From Pseudobutyrivibrio ruminis HUN009 (GTDB lineage: Bacteria > Bacillota > Clostridia > Lachnospirales > Lachnospiraceae): 64,000 nucleotides of DNA. The stretch is taken from positions 461,501 to 525,500 of the forward strand of contig NZ_JNLH01000001.1 of NCBI RefSeq assembly GCF_000703005.1, read 5' to 3'. Positions 34,607 through 42,963 of this stretch are shown here, piece after piece. Made by a program: the position numbers and the translations under genes. The notes under the pieces are model-generated. The model searched no databases, was not told the DNA's origin, and worked only from the letters and a program-made list of their open reading frames with translations. Every line of letters starts with the position of its first letter. Within the stretch, counting starts at the first letter, position 1.

Positions 34607-35098
34607 CTATTTCTCCCCCGGCATCAATCTCTGCTTTGCAGTTAACTCTTTGACATCGATTCTAAAGACTGTAACAATAGATACCATTCTCTCATCAAAC
34701 TGGAAGTCCTCTTTTCCTGTTTGAGTTTTCATCAAGGCTGTTAACGCTTGCATTTTCTCGACTGGTCCATCCACTATGGTAATCTGTCCAAATCCCATAA
34801 TTGATTCGTAAACCATACCATATTGACACGCTAATCTACCTTCAAATGGCTTAACATTTCTTTCTAGTGAAAAGCAGCAATTAGAGTTCTTGCGGATGAT
34901 ATCCAACTTCTTTCCTTCATGGGCTCCATGAAGATAAATCACATAATGCCCATCAGCTTCATCTTTAGTTACGCCGTAGTTCATTGGAACAACATAAGGA
35001 ATACCCTCATCTGCTAAGCCGAGATGAAGGTATTTGCATTCGTTTAATATGGATTCAATATGAGTTACATCTGTGATTTCTCTGTCTCTTCGTCGCAT
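34607..35098 (-). CDS. NimA-like pyridoxamine 5'-phosphate oxidase family protein
   Basis: 163 residues from the second ATG (35098), chosen because family members begin MRR-DREI and a G-run lies just before it. YVVPMNYG, VIYLHGAHEGKKLDI and the later FRIDV segment are typical of the Nim-type flavoprotein family, some members of which reduce 5-nitroimidazoles. It sits between the initiating sugar transferase and the choloylglycine hydrolase; a functional link is not evident. FMN binding is likely; the substrate is unknown. Confidence 0.83.
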   Translation of the reverse strand: MRRRDREITDVTHIESILNECKYLHLGLADEGIPYVVPMNYGVTKDEADGHYVIYLHGAHEGKKLDIIRKNSNCCFSLERNVKPFEGRLACQYGMVYESIMGFGQITIVDGPVEKMQALTALMKTQTGKEDFQFDERMVSIVTVFRIDVKELTAKQRLMPGEK

Positions 35099-35119
35099 AG
35101 GTCCCCCCATAATCTAACT

Positions 35120-35797
35120 TTACAAAACCGCCCCCACAGTTCTAAACATTGTTTTTATATCGCCCCAGAAGCTGAACTGTTTTAGGCTTCTGAGATTGTA
35201 TTCCATCTTTGCTGGAAGCACCTGCTCCACGTAGACTGTATCAACATCCTCTGCATTATCAAGCAAGTCTGCTTCGTCTTTATACAAAATACTAGCTTCG
35301 CTAGTGATGCCTGCAGGTAATAAAAGAGTGGCCCACATGGCGCCTGTGTATTTTTCTACATATCGGACTGCTTCCGGCCTGGTGCCTACGAATGTCATGT
35401 CCCCAGTTAAAACATTCAAAAGCTGTGGTATCTCGTCCAATCTTGCTCCACGGAGCTTTGCTCCGATTTTAGTAACTCTGGAATCGTTGCTTGTAGTAAC
35501 ATGCGCTCCCACTTTATCAGCATTTGAAACCATAGTTCTGAATTTGAATATCCTGAAATGTTTGCCGTATGTGGTGACTCTCTCCTGGCGATAGAACACG
35601 CCGCCTGGTGAATCTATGGCAATCATGATTGCGATTACAAGCATTGGAATAGCCAACAAAATCAGCAAAATTAGTGCCACCACTATGTCAAATAATCTTT
35701 TAAAGAACAAGGATAAGCCTTTTTTCTTAAGCAAATCGTAATAAGGCCTGACCTCTTCAATTTGCATATATTCAGGCAAATCTTCCCACTTTTTCAT
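35120..35797 (-). CDS. Polyprenyl-phosphate initiating sugar transferase (WcaJ/RfbP type)
   Basis: 225 residues from the ATG at 35797, 12 bases after the GT2 stop. One membrane hairpin helix (about 32-56) precedes the catalytic motifs SPGGVFYRQERV, FRIFKFRTM, RLDEIPQLLNVL and FVGTRPE, the bacterial sugar transferase signature of phosphoglycosyl transferases. It transfers a sugar-1-phosphate to undecaprenyl phosphate, the first committed step of repeat-unit assembly. It is the only initiating transferase visible, so it may start the glycan of either locus. The typical SPGPVFF block has GG here, a small deviation. Confidence 0.9.
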   Translation of the reverse strand: MKKWEDLPEYMQIEEVRPYYDLLKKKGLSLFFKRLFDIVVALILLILLAIPMLVIAIMIAIDSPGGVFYRQERVTTYGKHFRIFKFRTMVSNADKVGAHVTTSNDSRVTKIGAKLRGARLDEIPQLLNVLTGDMTFVGTRPEAVRYVEKYTGAMWATLLLPAGITSEASILYKDEADLLDNAEDVDTVYVEQVLPAKMEYNLRSLKQFSFWGDIKTMFRTVGAVL

Positions 35798-35808
35798 ATA
35801 TCTTTTTC

Positions 35809-36573
35809 CTATATCTGATTCTCGTATCTTATTTTTTTCAAAACGCCATAAAACATGTTCCAGCATGCAAACCAGAAAGCGATAAGTGCAGGCTTTTCAT
35901 CACACATGTGGAATAAGTCATAATGACTACGGAGCTTTTTGCTAAGCTTATCATGCGATATGGATACAGTACGAATTCTGTACTGCGCCAAGTTCTCAGG
36001 CAAGCGATAGCAGCTAGCCTTTTTGCAGAGTTGCAAAAGGATAGCGTAGTCGTTGTTCTTTTTAATGTCTTTTATCTGTATTACACCAAAAGCAGATGCT
36101 TTATACATGAAAGTCAGGCAGCCTGGATAACCATAGTTGTACATTTTGTGCTTTGTCACAACATCTGGGCCAGACACTCTGATACCAATAGGCTTACTTG
36201 CTTCATCTATCTTTTCGAAATCATGATAAGAAAAAACATAGTCATGCTCTACCATGAATTCAAGCTGCTTTTCAAGCTTTGTTGGAGACCAAAGATCATC
36301 GGAATCTAGAAAGGCAACCCAATCTCCCTTTGCCTCGCGCATGGCTCGATTTCTGGTGACCGCCGCTCCTGAGTTTTGCTCGTTAACAAATACTTTAACA
36401 CGAGGGTCGTTGACCTGCTTTAAAAGATCAACTGTTCCATCAGTAGATGCATCATCCACAATGATGAGCTCCCAGTTTTGATATGTCTGATTCAAAACAG
36501 ACTCAACAGATTCCATGATGTAACCTGCTGTATTCCATGAAGGCATAATTACTGAAACAAGCCCTCTATCCAT
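35809..36573 (-). CDS. Family 2 glycosyltransferase
   Basis: 254 residues with SVIMPSWNTAGYI near the start, VDDASTDGT (about 39-47) and the DxD-like LDSDDLW (about 94-100), a standard GT-A core. The GGAGG site and tight spacing place it between the DegT aminotransferase and the sugar transferase, all on one transcript. It probably adds the second sugar to the lipid-linked primer; donor unknown. Confidence 0.9.
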   Translation of the reverse strand: MDRGLVSVIMPSWNTAGYIMESVESVLNQTYQNWELIIVDDASTDGTVDLLKQVNDPRVKVFVNEQNSGAAVTRNRAMREAKGDWVAFLDSDDLWSPTKLEKQLEFMVEHDYVFSYHDFEKIDEASKPIGIRVSGPDVVTKHKMYNYGYPGCLTFMYKASAFGVIQIKDIKKNNDYAILLQLCKKASCYRLPENLAQYRIRTVSISHDKLSKKLRSHYDLFHMCDEKPALIAFWFACWNMFYGVLKKIRYENQI

Positions 36574-36589
36574 ATATTAGTCCTCCAAA

Positions 36590-37939
36590 TTACTTTGCAA
36601 ATACTGCCTTCAAGCTGGCAATGATGTAATCAACATCCTCGTCGGAAAGGTTAGTATGAAGAGGAAGTGTAATTTCATTTCTGTAGTAATCATATGCATT
36701 TGGGAAATCCTTAATTTCGTATCCCATTTTTTTGTATGCAGTCATCATTGGTAGTGGCTTGTAGTGTACGTTTGTTGCAACTCCTCGCTCTGCAAGCTTG
36801 ATGATGAACTCGTTGCGCTGCTGCTCAGTGGCATTTGGCACACGCATGAGATATAAATGATTGCTGCTGTCCATTCCATCCATGTGATGATCCAAATGAA
36901 GAAGCCCAAGCTCATCACAGGCATTATCGTATTTACGAATGATATCAAGACGTCTATCAAGCAAGCCAAGATATCTATCAAGCTGACGTAGGCCAATAGC
37001 TGCCATGATGTCTGTCATATTACATTTGTACCATGGACCAACGATATCATACTCCCACGCACCAATCTGAGTTTTTGCAAGAGCATCCTTGCTCTGACCG
37101 TGAAGTGACAACAACTGATACATATGATAGATTTCTGCATCAGTAACTCCTGTATCATAAACTGATTTTGGAAGCTTCCAGCTAGATGCGCCACCCTCTG
37201 CAGTAGTAAAGTTTTTAACTGCATGGAAGCTGAAGCTAGAGAAATCAGCTAAATTTCCAGCGTATGTCTTCTGTCCCTTAAAAGTTGCACTTGCACCAAG
37301 GCTGTGTGCACAATCAGCAACAATAGCAACGCGGCCAAGGCCTTGCTGAATTTTTGAAGAAAGCTCATCCAATGAATCCTCCGCTGTGCTCTTTGGCACA
37401 AACTTTGATTTCTGACGCTCTGCGATTTCAAATACTCGCTCATAATCGCCAACTAATCCACCAAGGTCAACTACAACAATTGCCTTTGTCTTCTCTGTAA
37501 TAGCTGCTTCAAGGGCTTCATAGTCATATTCTGGCATATGTGATGTGCTATTACCATTTGGCTGAATATCTACAAAAACAGGTGTAGCTCCACAATGGCA
37601 AACTGCACTAGCTGAAGCAGTGTATGTGTAGGCTGGAACGATTACCTCATCCCCTGGGCCAACACCCCAAATTCGAAGATTGAGCTCCTCAGCTGCGGTA
37701 GCAGAATTAAGACAAACCACTCTGTTGCTATATTTCGCAACGCCAGCTTCGCTCTCGCAATCTACATCATTTTTTCCTGTATCAATATATGCTGCAAGGC
37801 GTCTCTCTAAAAGCTTTGTACGTGGACCAGTTGTAATCCAGCCACTCTTAAGAGCCTTAGCAACTTCTTCAACTTCAGCATCAGATATATCTGGTGGGCT
37901 GAAAGGTATATTTCTTAATAAAATTTCATTTTCTGACAT
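36590..37939 (-). CDS. DegT/DnrJ/EryC1 nucleotide-sugar aminotransferase with insertion
   Basis: 449 residues, longer than the usual 370-390. PLP-binding lysine K242 lies in SFHAVKNFTTAEGG; the ADCAHSLGA and NMTDIMAAIGL blocks are typical. The extra length is partly an insertion of about 40 residues at 165-205, rich in K, S, E and D, between VDLGGLVGDY and the ADCAH strand. It makes an amino sugar from a keto-sugar nucleotide, such as those from the CapD- or CapE-type enzymes. First gene of its unit after a promoter, small ORF and hairpin leader; AAGGAG precedes the ATG. Confidence 0.88.
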   Translation of the reverse strand: MSENEILLRNIPFSPPDISDAEVEEVAKALKSGWITTGPRTKLLERRLAAYIDTGKNDVDCESEAGVAKYSNRVVCLNSATAAEELNLRIWGVGPGDEVIVPAYTYTASASAVCHCGATPVFVDIQPNGNSTSHMPEYDYEALEAAITEKTKAIVVVDLGGLVGDYERVFEIAERQKSKFVPKSTAEDSLDELSSKIQQGLGRVAIVADCAHSLGASATFKGQKTYAGNLADFSSFSFHAVKNFTTAEGGASSWKLPKSVYDTGVTDAEIYHMYQLLSLHGQSKDALAKTQIGAWEYDIVGPWYKCNMTDIMAAIGLRQLDRYLGLLDRRLDIIRKYDNACDELGLLHLDHHMDGMDSSNHLYLMRVPNATEQQRNEFIIKLAERGVATNVHYKPLPMMTAYKKMGYEIKDFPNAYDYYRNEITLPLHTNLSDEDVDYIIASLKAVFAK

Positions 37940-37955
37940 GGTAATCTCCTTAAAT

Positions 37956-37984
37956 AAAAAAGGCTACGACTTCACCGTAGCCTT
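37956..37984 (-). terminator. Leader hairpin/T-tract before the DegT gene
   Basis: Perfect 9-base stem AAGGCTACG/CGTAGCCTT (37960-37968, 37976-37984), T6, then TTTAAGGAG and the DegT start. It lies downstream of a complete promoter and a short ORF, so it can act as an attenuator. Confidence 0.7.
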
Positions 37985-38002
37985 AAACAATATTATGTAA
38001 TT

Positions 38003-38032
38003 CTAAAAAAGTTTAACATCTCCTGTACTCAT
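38003..38032 (-). CDS. Putative nine-residue leader peptide
   Basis: ATG-to-stop reading frame MSTGDVKLF behind a perfect AGGAGG at spacing 7, in the leader between the promoter and the attenuator-like hairpin before the DegT gene. The size, position and ribosome site suggest a leader peptide, but nine codons can occur by chance. Confidence 0.4.
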   Translation of the reverse strand: MSTGDVKLF

Positions 38033-38073
38033 GCTTTAACCTCCTACAAAAACTATTTTGTTCTTGTTTCTAT

Positions 38074-38102
38074 ATATTATTCTTTCATTAGGATAAAGTC
38101 AA
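38074..38102 (-). promoter_or_regulatory. Promoter of the DegT-GT2-sugar transferase unit
   Basis: TTGACT, 17-base spacer, TAATAT on the minus strand; +1 would lie near 38067, about 130 bases before the DegT start. Confidence 0.65.
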
Positions 38103-38116
38103 GACTATTAACAATT

Positions 38117-39043
38117 TTATACGATTTTCGACACTTTATTACCATGATTTTCTATCTTTACAACAGACGTTTGCCTTGCCAGCTCCTGTTCTTGTGCACG
38201 CGTTTTCCATACACCATATAGCCAAATAACATTTGTATAATAACGCTTTGCAGCATCACTATTCTGTCGCGCTATAACATAATAAAAGCACTCTACTATC
38301 TGAATATATGAACTGTGCAGAGATTGATATACTACAGACTCATCAGCAGTATTATGATTAAAATGCATGGCAAAAAATTCCATTGCATTCAACGTTTCAG
38401 TTATGTAATTCACCATAAATCTAGATACGATTCCTGACAAATCATAGGCTAGCTTTTTCCCATTTTTATCTCCCTTTTCAATTGTTTCACCATTTTTTAT
38501 CTTCTCTAAGACATTATTAAGCTCATCCTCAAAAGACTCTGTTTTTAAATCTAAATTATATATAGTATCAGCTTCAATTATAGCTAATATAAATTCAGCT
38601 GAATTCCATTTTTCTTCTATTTTATTTCTGTCACTTTCAGATATAAACTTACTTAATTCAGCATTATCAAAGCTTTTAAATTCATGACCACCTAGACATC
38701 TATCAAATATATCCTGTATTCCGGCGGTACTAAATATATCCCTTATCGGTGGATATTTGTACAAAATATTATCCTTATAATATTCAGACATATCTATAGC
38801 TCTTTGAATCTGAGTAATCTCCATATTTGCCATGTTGGTCCTTGTGGTATTATAGTACTGCCATACAGCAATTATTACACCAGCTATAATATAAATTGAT
38901 GCCAATATTTGTGTCGAATAATACAGACTTTCTAATAGACTTTCGCCTTTTGTTTTAAAAACAATAGATAAAATTATCGAAAATATAATATATACAATTA
39001 TTAATACTAGAGTTATAATTTTTCTTTTTGTTAATTTTTTCAT
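38117..39043 (-). CDS. Two-TM protein of the TIR cluster, unknown function
   Basis: 308 residues. Two hydrophobic helices near the N-terminus (about 10-30 and 42-64) are followed by a long, charged, mostly helical cytoplasmic region with no catalytic motif I recognise. The stretch MEITQIQRAIDMSEYYKDN after the second helix begins that region. It is the last gene of the TIR group, 45 bases after the RipA-like gene. By analogy with other defence systems a membrane effector is possible, but there is no direct evidence. AT-rich composition distinguishes it from the flanking glycan genes. Confidence 0.72.
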   Translation of the reverse strand: MKKLTKRKIITLVLIIVYIIFSIILSIVFKTKGESLLESLYYSTQILASIYIIAGVIIAVWQYYNTTRTNMANMEITQIQRAIDMSEYYKDNILYKYPPIRDIFSTAGIQDIFDRCLGGHEFKSFDNAELSKFISESDRNKIEEKWNSAEFILAIIEADTIYNLDLKTESFEDELNNVLEKIKNGETIEKGDKNGKKLAYDLSGIVSRFMVNYITETLNAMEFFAMHFNHNTADESVVYQSLHSSYIQIVECFYYVIARQNSDAAKRYYTNVIWLYGVWKTRAQEQELARQTSVVKIENHGNKVSKIV

Positions 39044-39088
39044 TCTAGATTTCCCTACTTTTAATATATTGCGAAACTATGTCACCAT

Positions 39089-39547
39089 CTAAGTACAGAG
39101 ACAATATAGATTTGCAATTGCAAATACAATATATATAATCCCAAACAAGCATGGGATTATTTTTTCCAACTTCGATACCTTACAGTATTTTGTTTTATCT
39201 TTTCCCCTACCTAATATTTCCCATTCATATGAAAAAACATTCGCAGATAGTTTGCCTTCAAGTTCCTCAATTACTTTATATTTGCCTGAATTTAGCTGTT
39301 TATAGCTATTAATAGAAGCGAACCACAATACAGATATTGAAATACCCGCAAATGAGATTGCCCACCAATAATTGGAACAATCAAATCCATTTATATTAAT
39401 CACTGTAACCACAGCCATATTTATCGCCAGGAAAAAGTTATTTGTGTTTCCTCTTTTTTCACTTACTCTTTCAGCAGTTTCTACATACATCTTATATATT
39501 TCAAATAATTCCGTATTCGTGTTATCGATATCATTAAATAACGTCAT
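39089..39547 (-). CDS. RipA-like small membrane protein
   Basis: 152 residues. A helical N-terminus (AERVSEKRGNTNNFFLAIN), a hydrophobic helix pair (about 45-80), the LNSGKYKVIEELEGKLSA segment and a last helix (130-150) resemble the RipA family of octameric membrane proteins. It starts 19 bases after the TIR gene. RipA-like proteins occur beside other immune-type genes, so it may be a pore-like or scaffold effector; this is inference. Confidence 0.6.
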   Translation of the reverse strand: MTLFNDIDNTNTELFEIYKMYVETAERVSEKRGNTNNFFLAINMAVVTVININGFDCSNYWWAISFAGISISVLWFASINSYKQLNSGKYKVIEELEGKLSANVFSYEWEILGRGKDKTKYCKVSKLEKIIPCLFGIIYIVFAIANLYCLCT

Positions 39548-39566
39548 GACTCAATATCCTCACTCT

Positions 39567-39959
39567 TTAACATTTCCTAATTGCATTAACAATAGAATCT
39601 GTATTCCAGCCTACTATATAATCAGCATTTGTTTTTACAAATTGAGATGTTCTTTCAGCAGCCCATGGTTCAACAGCAATAATTGTTTTGTGCATCTCTT
39701 TTGCCAACTCAACTTCAATATTTATCCATTTACTATATGTTGAATAAACTCCTGCCAATACAAGCACGCAACTAGCATGTTGCATCTGTGCTCTAATAGC
39801 CTGTTTTAGCTGATAATCATTATTAGCATGGTGAATGGGGTCATTTTTAGGAACAGAATAATCCCTATAATCGAATCCTGACTTTGCTTTTAGTAACCTC
39901 ACTAATTTATCATACGCATCTGAATATGCCCACGAATGGCTAACAAATAGATTATACAT
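39567..39959 (-). CDS. ThsB-like TIR domain protein
   Basis: 130 residues, one domain. YNLFVSHSWAY at the start, YSVPKNDPIHH (about 34-44) and YSKWINIEVELA (75-86, with candidate catalytic Glu) are the box pattern of the MTH538/ThsB-type TIR-like family (DUF1863). ThsB proteins of Thoeris make cyclic ADP-ribose signals that activate an effector. No ThsA (SIR2-SLOG or Macro) is present; the next two genes are small membrane proteins. The AGGAGG site is partly inside a hairpin (39970-39989). Confidence 0.85.
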   Translation of the reverse strand: MYNLFVSHSWAYSDAYDKLVRLLKAKSGFDYRDYSVPKNDPIHHANNDYQLKQAIRAQMQHASCVLVLAGVYSTYSKWINIEVELAKEMHKTIIAVEPWAAERTSQFVKTNADYIVGWNTDSIVNAIRKC

Positions 39960-39969
39960 TGTAGTACCT

Positions 39970-39989
39970 CCTCATAATTTGTGATGAGG
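39970..39989 (-). promoter_or_regulatory. Hairpin covering half the TIR gene ribosome site
   Basis: CCTCAT/ATGAGG arms with an eight-base loop; the 3' arm includes three bases of the AGGAGG (39967-39972). It could hold translation of the TIR gene low. Confidence 0.4.
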
Positions 39990-40047
39990 ATTAATTTACA
40001 TGTTTTTTTCATTCATAGCAACTTTAATTTATGCATATATGCGCAAA

Positions 40048-41034
40048 TTAATTATAGTTTTTTCTATATGATTCAAGCCTCTCAACAAGCATTTTTCTTA
40101 CATATAACGGATATACAATTTCTGTATCTCCAAGTCCCATCAGCCAGCCAAATAGCAAATCTGTCACCGCAACAACAAATTCGATTTCAACATAATTGGT
40201 ACTTATTTTCTGGATTTGAATATCTTCTCCGAACCTATCAATAAAAGCCCCCACCAAGTTATTTGATGTTTTTACCCTAATTGTAGTCTCTTCACCAGAA
40301 AACATGTCCATTCTTCGTGAAACATATTTACCTACATCAAATTTTTTGAATCTATCTTCGCCTTGTCTCTTAATATGATTAATCCTAATATTATTGATTT
40401 TATCGATTCTATAAGTACGCTCACAAATGTTTGCAATATTATCATCAACACTATATCCGTATAAGTAATACCGATTATTTGCCCATATTAACCCCCAAGG
40501 ATTTAAGTAATGTTTATTGCCGCGTATTCGCATTTGTTTATTAATATCCCATTCCATATAATCAAATTCTATCTGACTATCGCTAGCCAAAGCTTCCTGA
40601 ATATAATTAATGTTATACAATATTTTTTTATTTGATTTTGTGGAATTCTTCGCACTCAAAATTGTTCTATTGGTTTCATCTTGCTCATATATACTTAGCA
40701 TCGAAGTAAGTTTGTAAATAATGTTTTTCGAAACGCTTTTACCTATTACACTGGAAGAATTAATTGCATCAATTAGCAACTGTATCTCCTCTTTTTCCAA
40801 CAATCTACTCCCCATGTAATAACTAGCATTTCGTCCTTGCGTAGTAATAATATCAACATCTAATTCTGTTTGTAGTTGCTTTATATATCGACGAATAGTA
40901 TCTACGCTACACTGATACCCTATGGCCTCCATTTCTTCTAGCAATTTCCTCATTGTCATTGGATGGTTCTGATCAGTTTTATCCCTTAGAATTCTATAAA
41001 GAACCATAGCTCGATTTTTAGCATACTTTTCCAT
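40048..41034 (-). CDS. WYL-domain transcriptional regulator
   Basis: 328 residues from the ATG at 41034 (GAGGA upstream; the earlier in-frame TTG is less likely). Residues about 5-80 are a winged HTH (MTMRKLLEEMEA; VDTIRRYIKQLQ) and residues about 150-230 a WYL sensor with NPWGLIWANNRYYLYGYS. A C-terminal WCX-like segment completes the YafY layout. WYL regulators commonly repress anti-phage genes. It lies between abiH and the TIR gene on the same strand, and a GCATATATGC palindrome lies in the spacer to TIR, a possible operator. Confidence 0.88.
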   Translation of the reverse strand: MEKYAKNRAMVLYRILRDKTDQNHPMTMRKLLEEMEAIGYQCSVDTIRRYIKQLQTELDVDIITTQGRNASYYMGSRLLEKEEIQLLIDAINSSSVIGKSVSKNIIYKLTSMLSIYEQDETNRTILSAKNSTKSNKKILYNINYIQEALASDSQIEFDYMEWDINKQMRIRGNKHYLNPWGLIWANNRYYLYGYSVDDNIANICERTYRIDKINNIRINHIKRQGEDRFKKFDVGKYVSRRMDMFSGEETTIRVKTSNNLVGAFIDRFGEDIQIQKISTNYVEIEFVVAVTDLLFGWLMGLGDTEIVYPLYVRKMLVERLESYRKNYN

Positions 41035-41073
41035 TGGCACTACATCCTCACTATTAATCAGCTTAATCAAATA

Positions 41074-42171
41074 TCAACAATATCTTCCAAATTTCCCTTG
41101 ATAGCCACAACTATTTATAATTTTCTCAAAACCTTCGTTTACTGTAAGCGGAGAATCCTTTTCATCCCAGCTATCATCAAACCTATTTAAATACCAGGTA
41201 ACATCCCTGCCACCTTTAAGCGCCAATACAATCCGTTTAATATATGGAATATCCACATTGCTATAACTAAATCCAAAACTATAAATCTCTTTAACTCTAC
41301 CATTTTGAATCAAGCTCCAAAAATTCGAATGTTCTTCAATGATGCTATCTATGGGTTTTCTAAGCCCACTAATTGTCTCTTCAAGAATATTCTCTGTTTC
41401 TATGTATGTTTTATCAAATTCCCTTGCTATATCAACACCATGTCCAACAATGATTTGCCCAAGGGTATTAGGCAAATTGTATTTATTGCTAAAAAATTTT
41501 TTGGCTCTATTTCTTAACCCATGAATATGATCAACAAGGTATCCTGGCACACCATAAACCTTCTCAAGCGTCTCAGTATAATTAAATGTTAAATACAGAC
41601 TTTCTGCATCCATTATTTTTCCAATTGGAAGTAAATAGTCAGCATCTTTAATCAAATTCTTTGGCGGTTTAATTATCTCTATATCTTCAATCCATTTTTC
41701 GAACAATTTAGGCAGTAGTTGCACTGCACTTTCTATATTAGATGCTAACTCCGATAAGTCTGCATCCACATGGAATGGATTGATTACACCGTCCTTATCC
41801 TTTGCAGCATCCTCTATCCCCCAATCGTTAGCATACAATACCGTCTCCAAATCGAGATGATAAAGTTCTTCCTCGAATCTATTCAAATCATCATCTGTTT
41901 TCATGTTTGTCAAAAGCAGCCACATAAGAAGATATAACAATTGCCTCTCATCCATAATTTCATCACCATGCTTACCAGTAATAGCAATTGGAATTTGAGG
42001 ATATTCATCTGCATAGATACCTCCATCATGATCACACTCAATATCCGGATATATCTCCCTTAGTTTAGCTTCCATCCAATCTCTAAAATGATAATATCTG
42101 GTCGGATAATTGTGTGCTAAGTCAAATCCATTCCCTATTATAAAAAGACGATTGAAAACTTGGTTATCCAT
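41074..42171 (-). CDS. AbiH-family abortive infection protein
   Basis: 365 residues. The N-terminal LFIIGNGFDLAHNYPTRYYHF is the AbiH signature; FNYTETLEKVYG and HIHG (about 215-240) are further conserved blocks, and FGFSYSNVDIPYIK is near the C-terminus. AbiH was found in Lactococcus as an abortive-infection protein; its mechanism is not settled. It is the first gene of the putative defence unit, 39 bases upstream of the WYL gene. Confidence 0.88.
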   Translation of the reverse strand: MDNQVFNRLFIIGNGFDLAHNYPTRYYHFRDWMEAKLREIYPDIECDHDGGIYADEYPQIPIAITGKHGDEIMDERQLLYLLMWLLLTNMKTDDDLNRFEEELYHLDLETVLYANDWGIEDAAKDKDGVINPFHVDADLSELASNIESAVQLLPKLFEKWIEDIEIIKPPKNLIKDADYLLPIGKIMDAESLYLTFNYTETLEKVYGVPGYLVDHIHGLRNRAKKFFSNKYNLPNTLGQIIVGHGVDIAREFDKTYIETENILEETISGLRKPIDSIIEEHSNFWSLIQNGRVKEIYSFGFSYSNVDIPYIKRIVLALKGGRDVTWYLNRFDDSWDEKDSPLTVNEGFEKIINSCGYQGKFGRYC

Positions 42172-42212
42172 TATTTTCCTTCTACAATCTCTGCAAGCCC
42201 AAATGCCGCTGC

Positions 42213-42241
42213 ATTATTTGAATTATGTTCTTACAGCTCAA
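42213..42241 (-). promoter_or_regulatory. Weak promoter candidate before abiH
   Basis: TTGAGC, 17-base spacer, AATAAT, about 40 bases upstream of the abiH start. Only a moderate match. Confidence 0.35.
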
Positions 42242-42276
42242 GTTCTGAGTGCACAATTCTCTGCCTTATAAATATT

Positions 42277-42307
42277 TATTAAAGTGCCGTGGCGTCAGCC
42301 ACGGCAC
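42277..42307 (-). terminator. Terminator after the secreted small protein gene
   Basis: Perfect 10-base stem GTGCCGTGGC/GCCACGGCAC (42284-42293, 42298-42307) with TTTAAT following on the minus strand. It separates the small-protein gene from the defence unit. Confidence 0.82.
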
Positions 42308-42318
42308 AACACATATCT

Positions 42319-42567
42319 CTATTCACTTAGCTTTGGAGCCTTGCAGACGCTACATGGCTCATAGCCATCATCAACTGCATCCTCGAGGCTTTTTTCAATC
42401 TTACTCTTTTTCAGGTAACGGCATCCGTCCACATGATACTTTTCACCTGTTTTAGTAACGTATACCACAGTATCGCCACTAGCAGCATATACCGGTATCG
42501 GTGGTTGAAAAGCCACTAAAAATACCAACGAAAAGACAATTGCTCCAAACATTTTTACTTTCTTCAT
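42319..42567 (-). CDS. Small secreted protein with Cys/His metal-binding-like motif
   Basis: 82 residues from the ATG at 42567 (GGAGGTGGTAGGT upstream). A lysine start and hydrophobic stretch ending VYAAS indicate a signal peptide. The mature part has VYVTKTGEKYHVDGCRYL and, near the end, YEPCSVCK: one His, a single Cys, and a CxxC pair, as in small Ada-like or nuclease-associated zinc modules. Function unknown; it stands alone with its own terminator. Confidence 0.72.
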   Translation of the reverse strand: MKKVKMFGAIVFSLVFLVAFQPPIPVYAASGDTVVYVTKTGEKYHVDGCRYLKKSKIEKSLEDAVDDGYEPCSVCKAPKLSE

Positions 42568-42667
42568 ACCTACCACCTCCATGTAGCTAGTATGAGACAT
42601 TATAAATGCTAGTTGTTATATATCTGTGAAAACTCATGTAAGAATACTTCTTTATAACTCAGCCCTA

Positions 42668-42886
42668 CTACCCAAACAAGAACTCATCTAGATCTTCTAA
42701 AGCTTCCCTCAATTCCTCATCCTTTTCTTGATTGATGTAGGCTTCAAGCTGAAGAGCTGCCTTTTCTTCCGGTTCACACTCTACGTCATATGAGAGTTCC
42801 ACTAATTCCTGCAAGAACTTGCTCTTCTTTGTGCTTGTATGTGTCATACAGTATTGTTCTATAAGAATTCTTGAATATTCCTCCAT
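42668..42886 (-). CDS. Small acidic hypothetical protein
   Basis: 72 residues, very acidic (many E and D), predicted helical, no known motif. A GAGG lies somewhat far (about 12 bases) upstream of the ATG. It lies next to a degraded glycosyltransferase and the small secreted protein, in a stretch with signs of gene loss. Real but uncertain. Confidence 0.5.
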   Translation of the reverse strand: MEEYSRILIEQYCMTHTSTKKSKFLQELVELSYDVECEPEEKAALQLEAYINQEKDEELREALEDLDEFLFG

Positions 42887-42963
42887 TTGTTATAATTCCT
42901 CTTTTCTATCCCTTTACAAAGTACAATTCCTACGATATTCAAATACTGCTACACATATCGCTA

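Noticed and set aside
31458..42171. Complete mobile element or prophage carrying hicAB and abiH
   Set aside because: No integrase, transposase, terminal repeats, tRNA attachment site or phage structural gene is visible in or around these modules.
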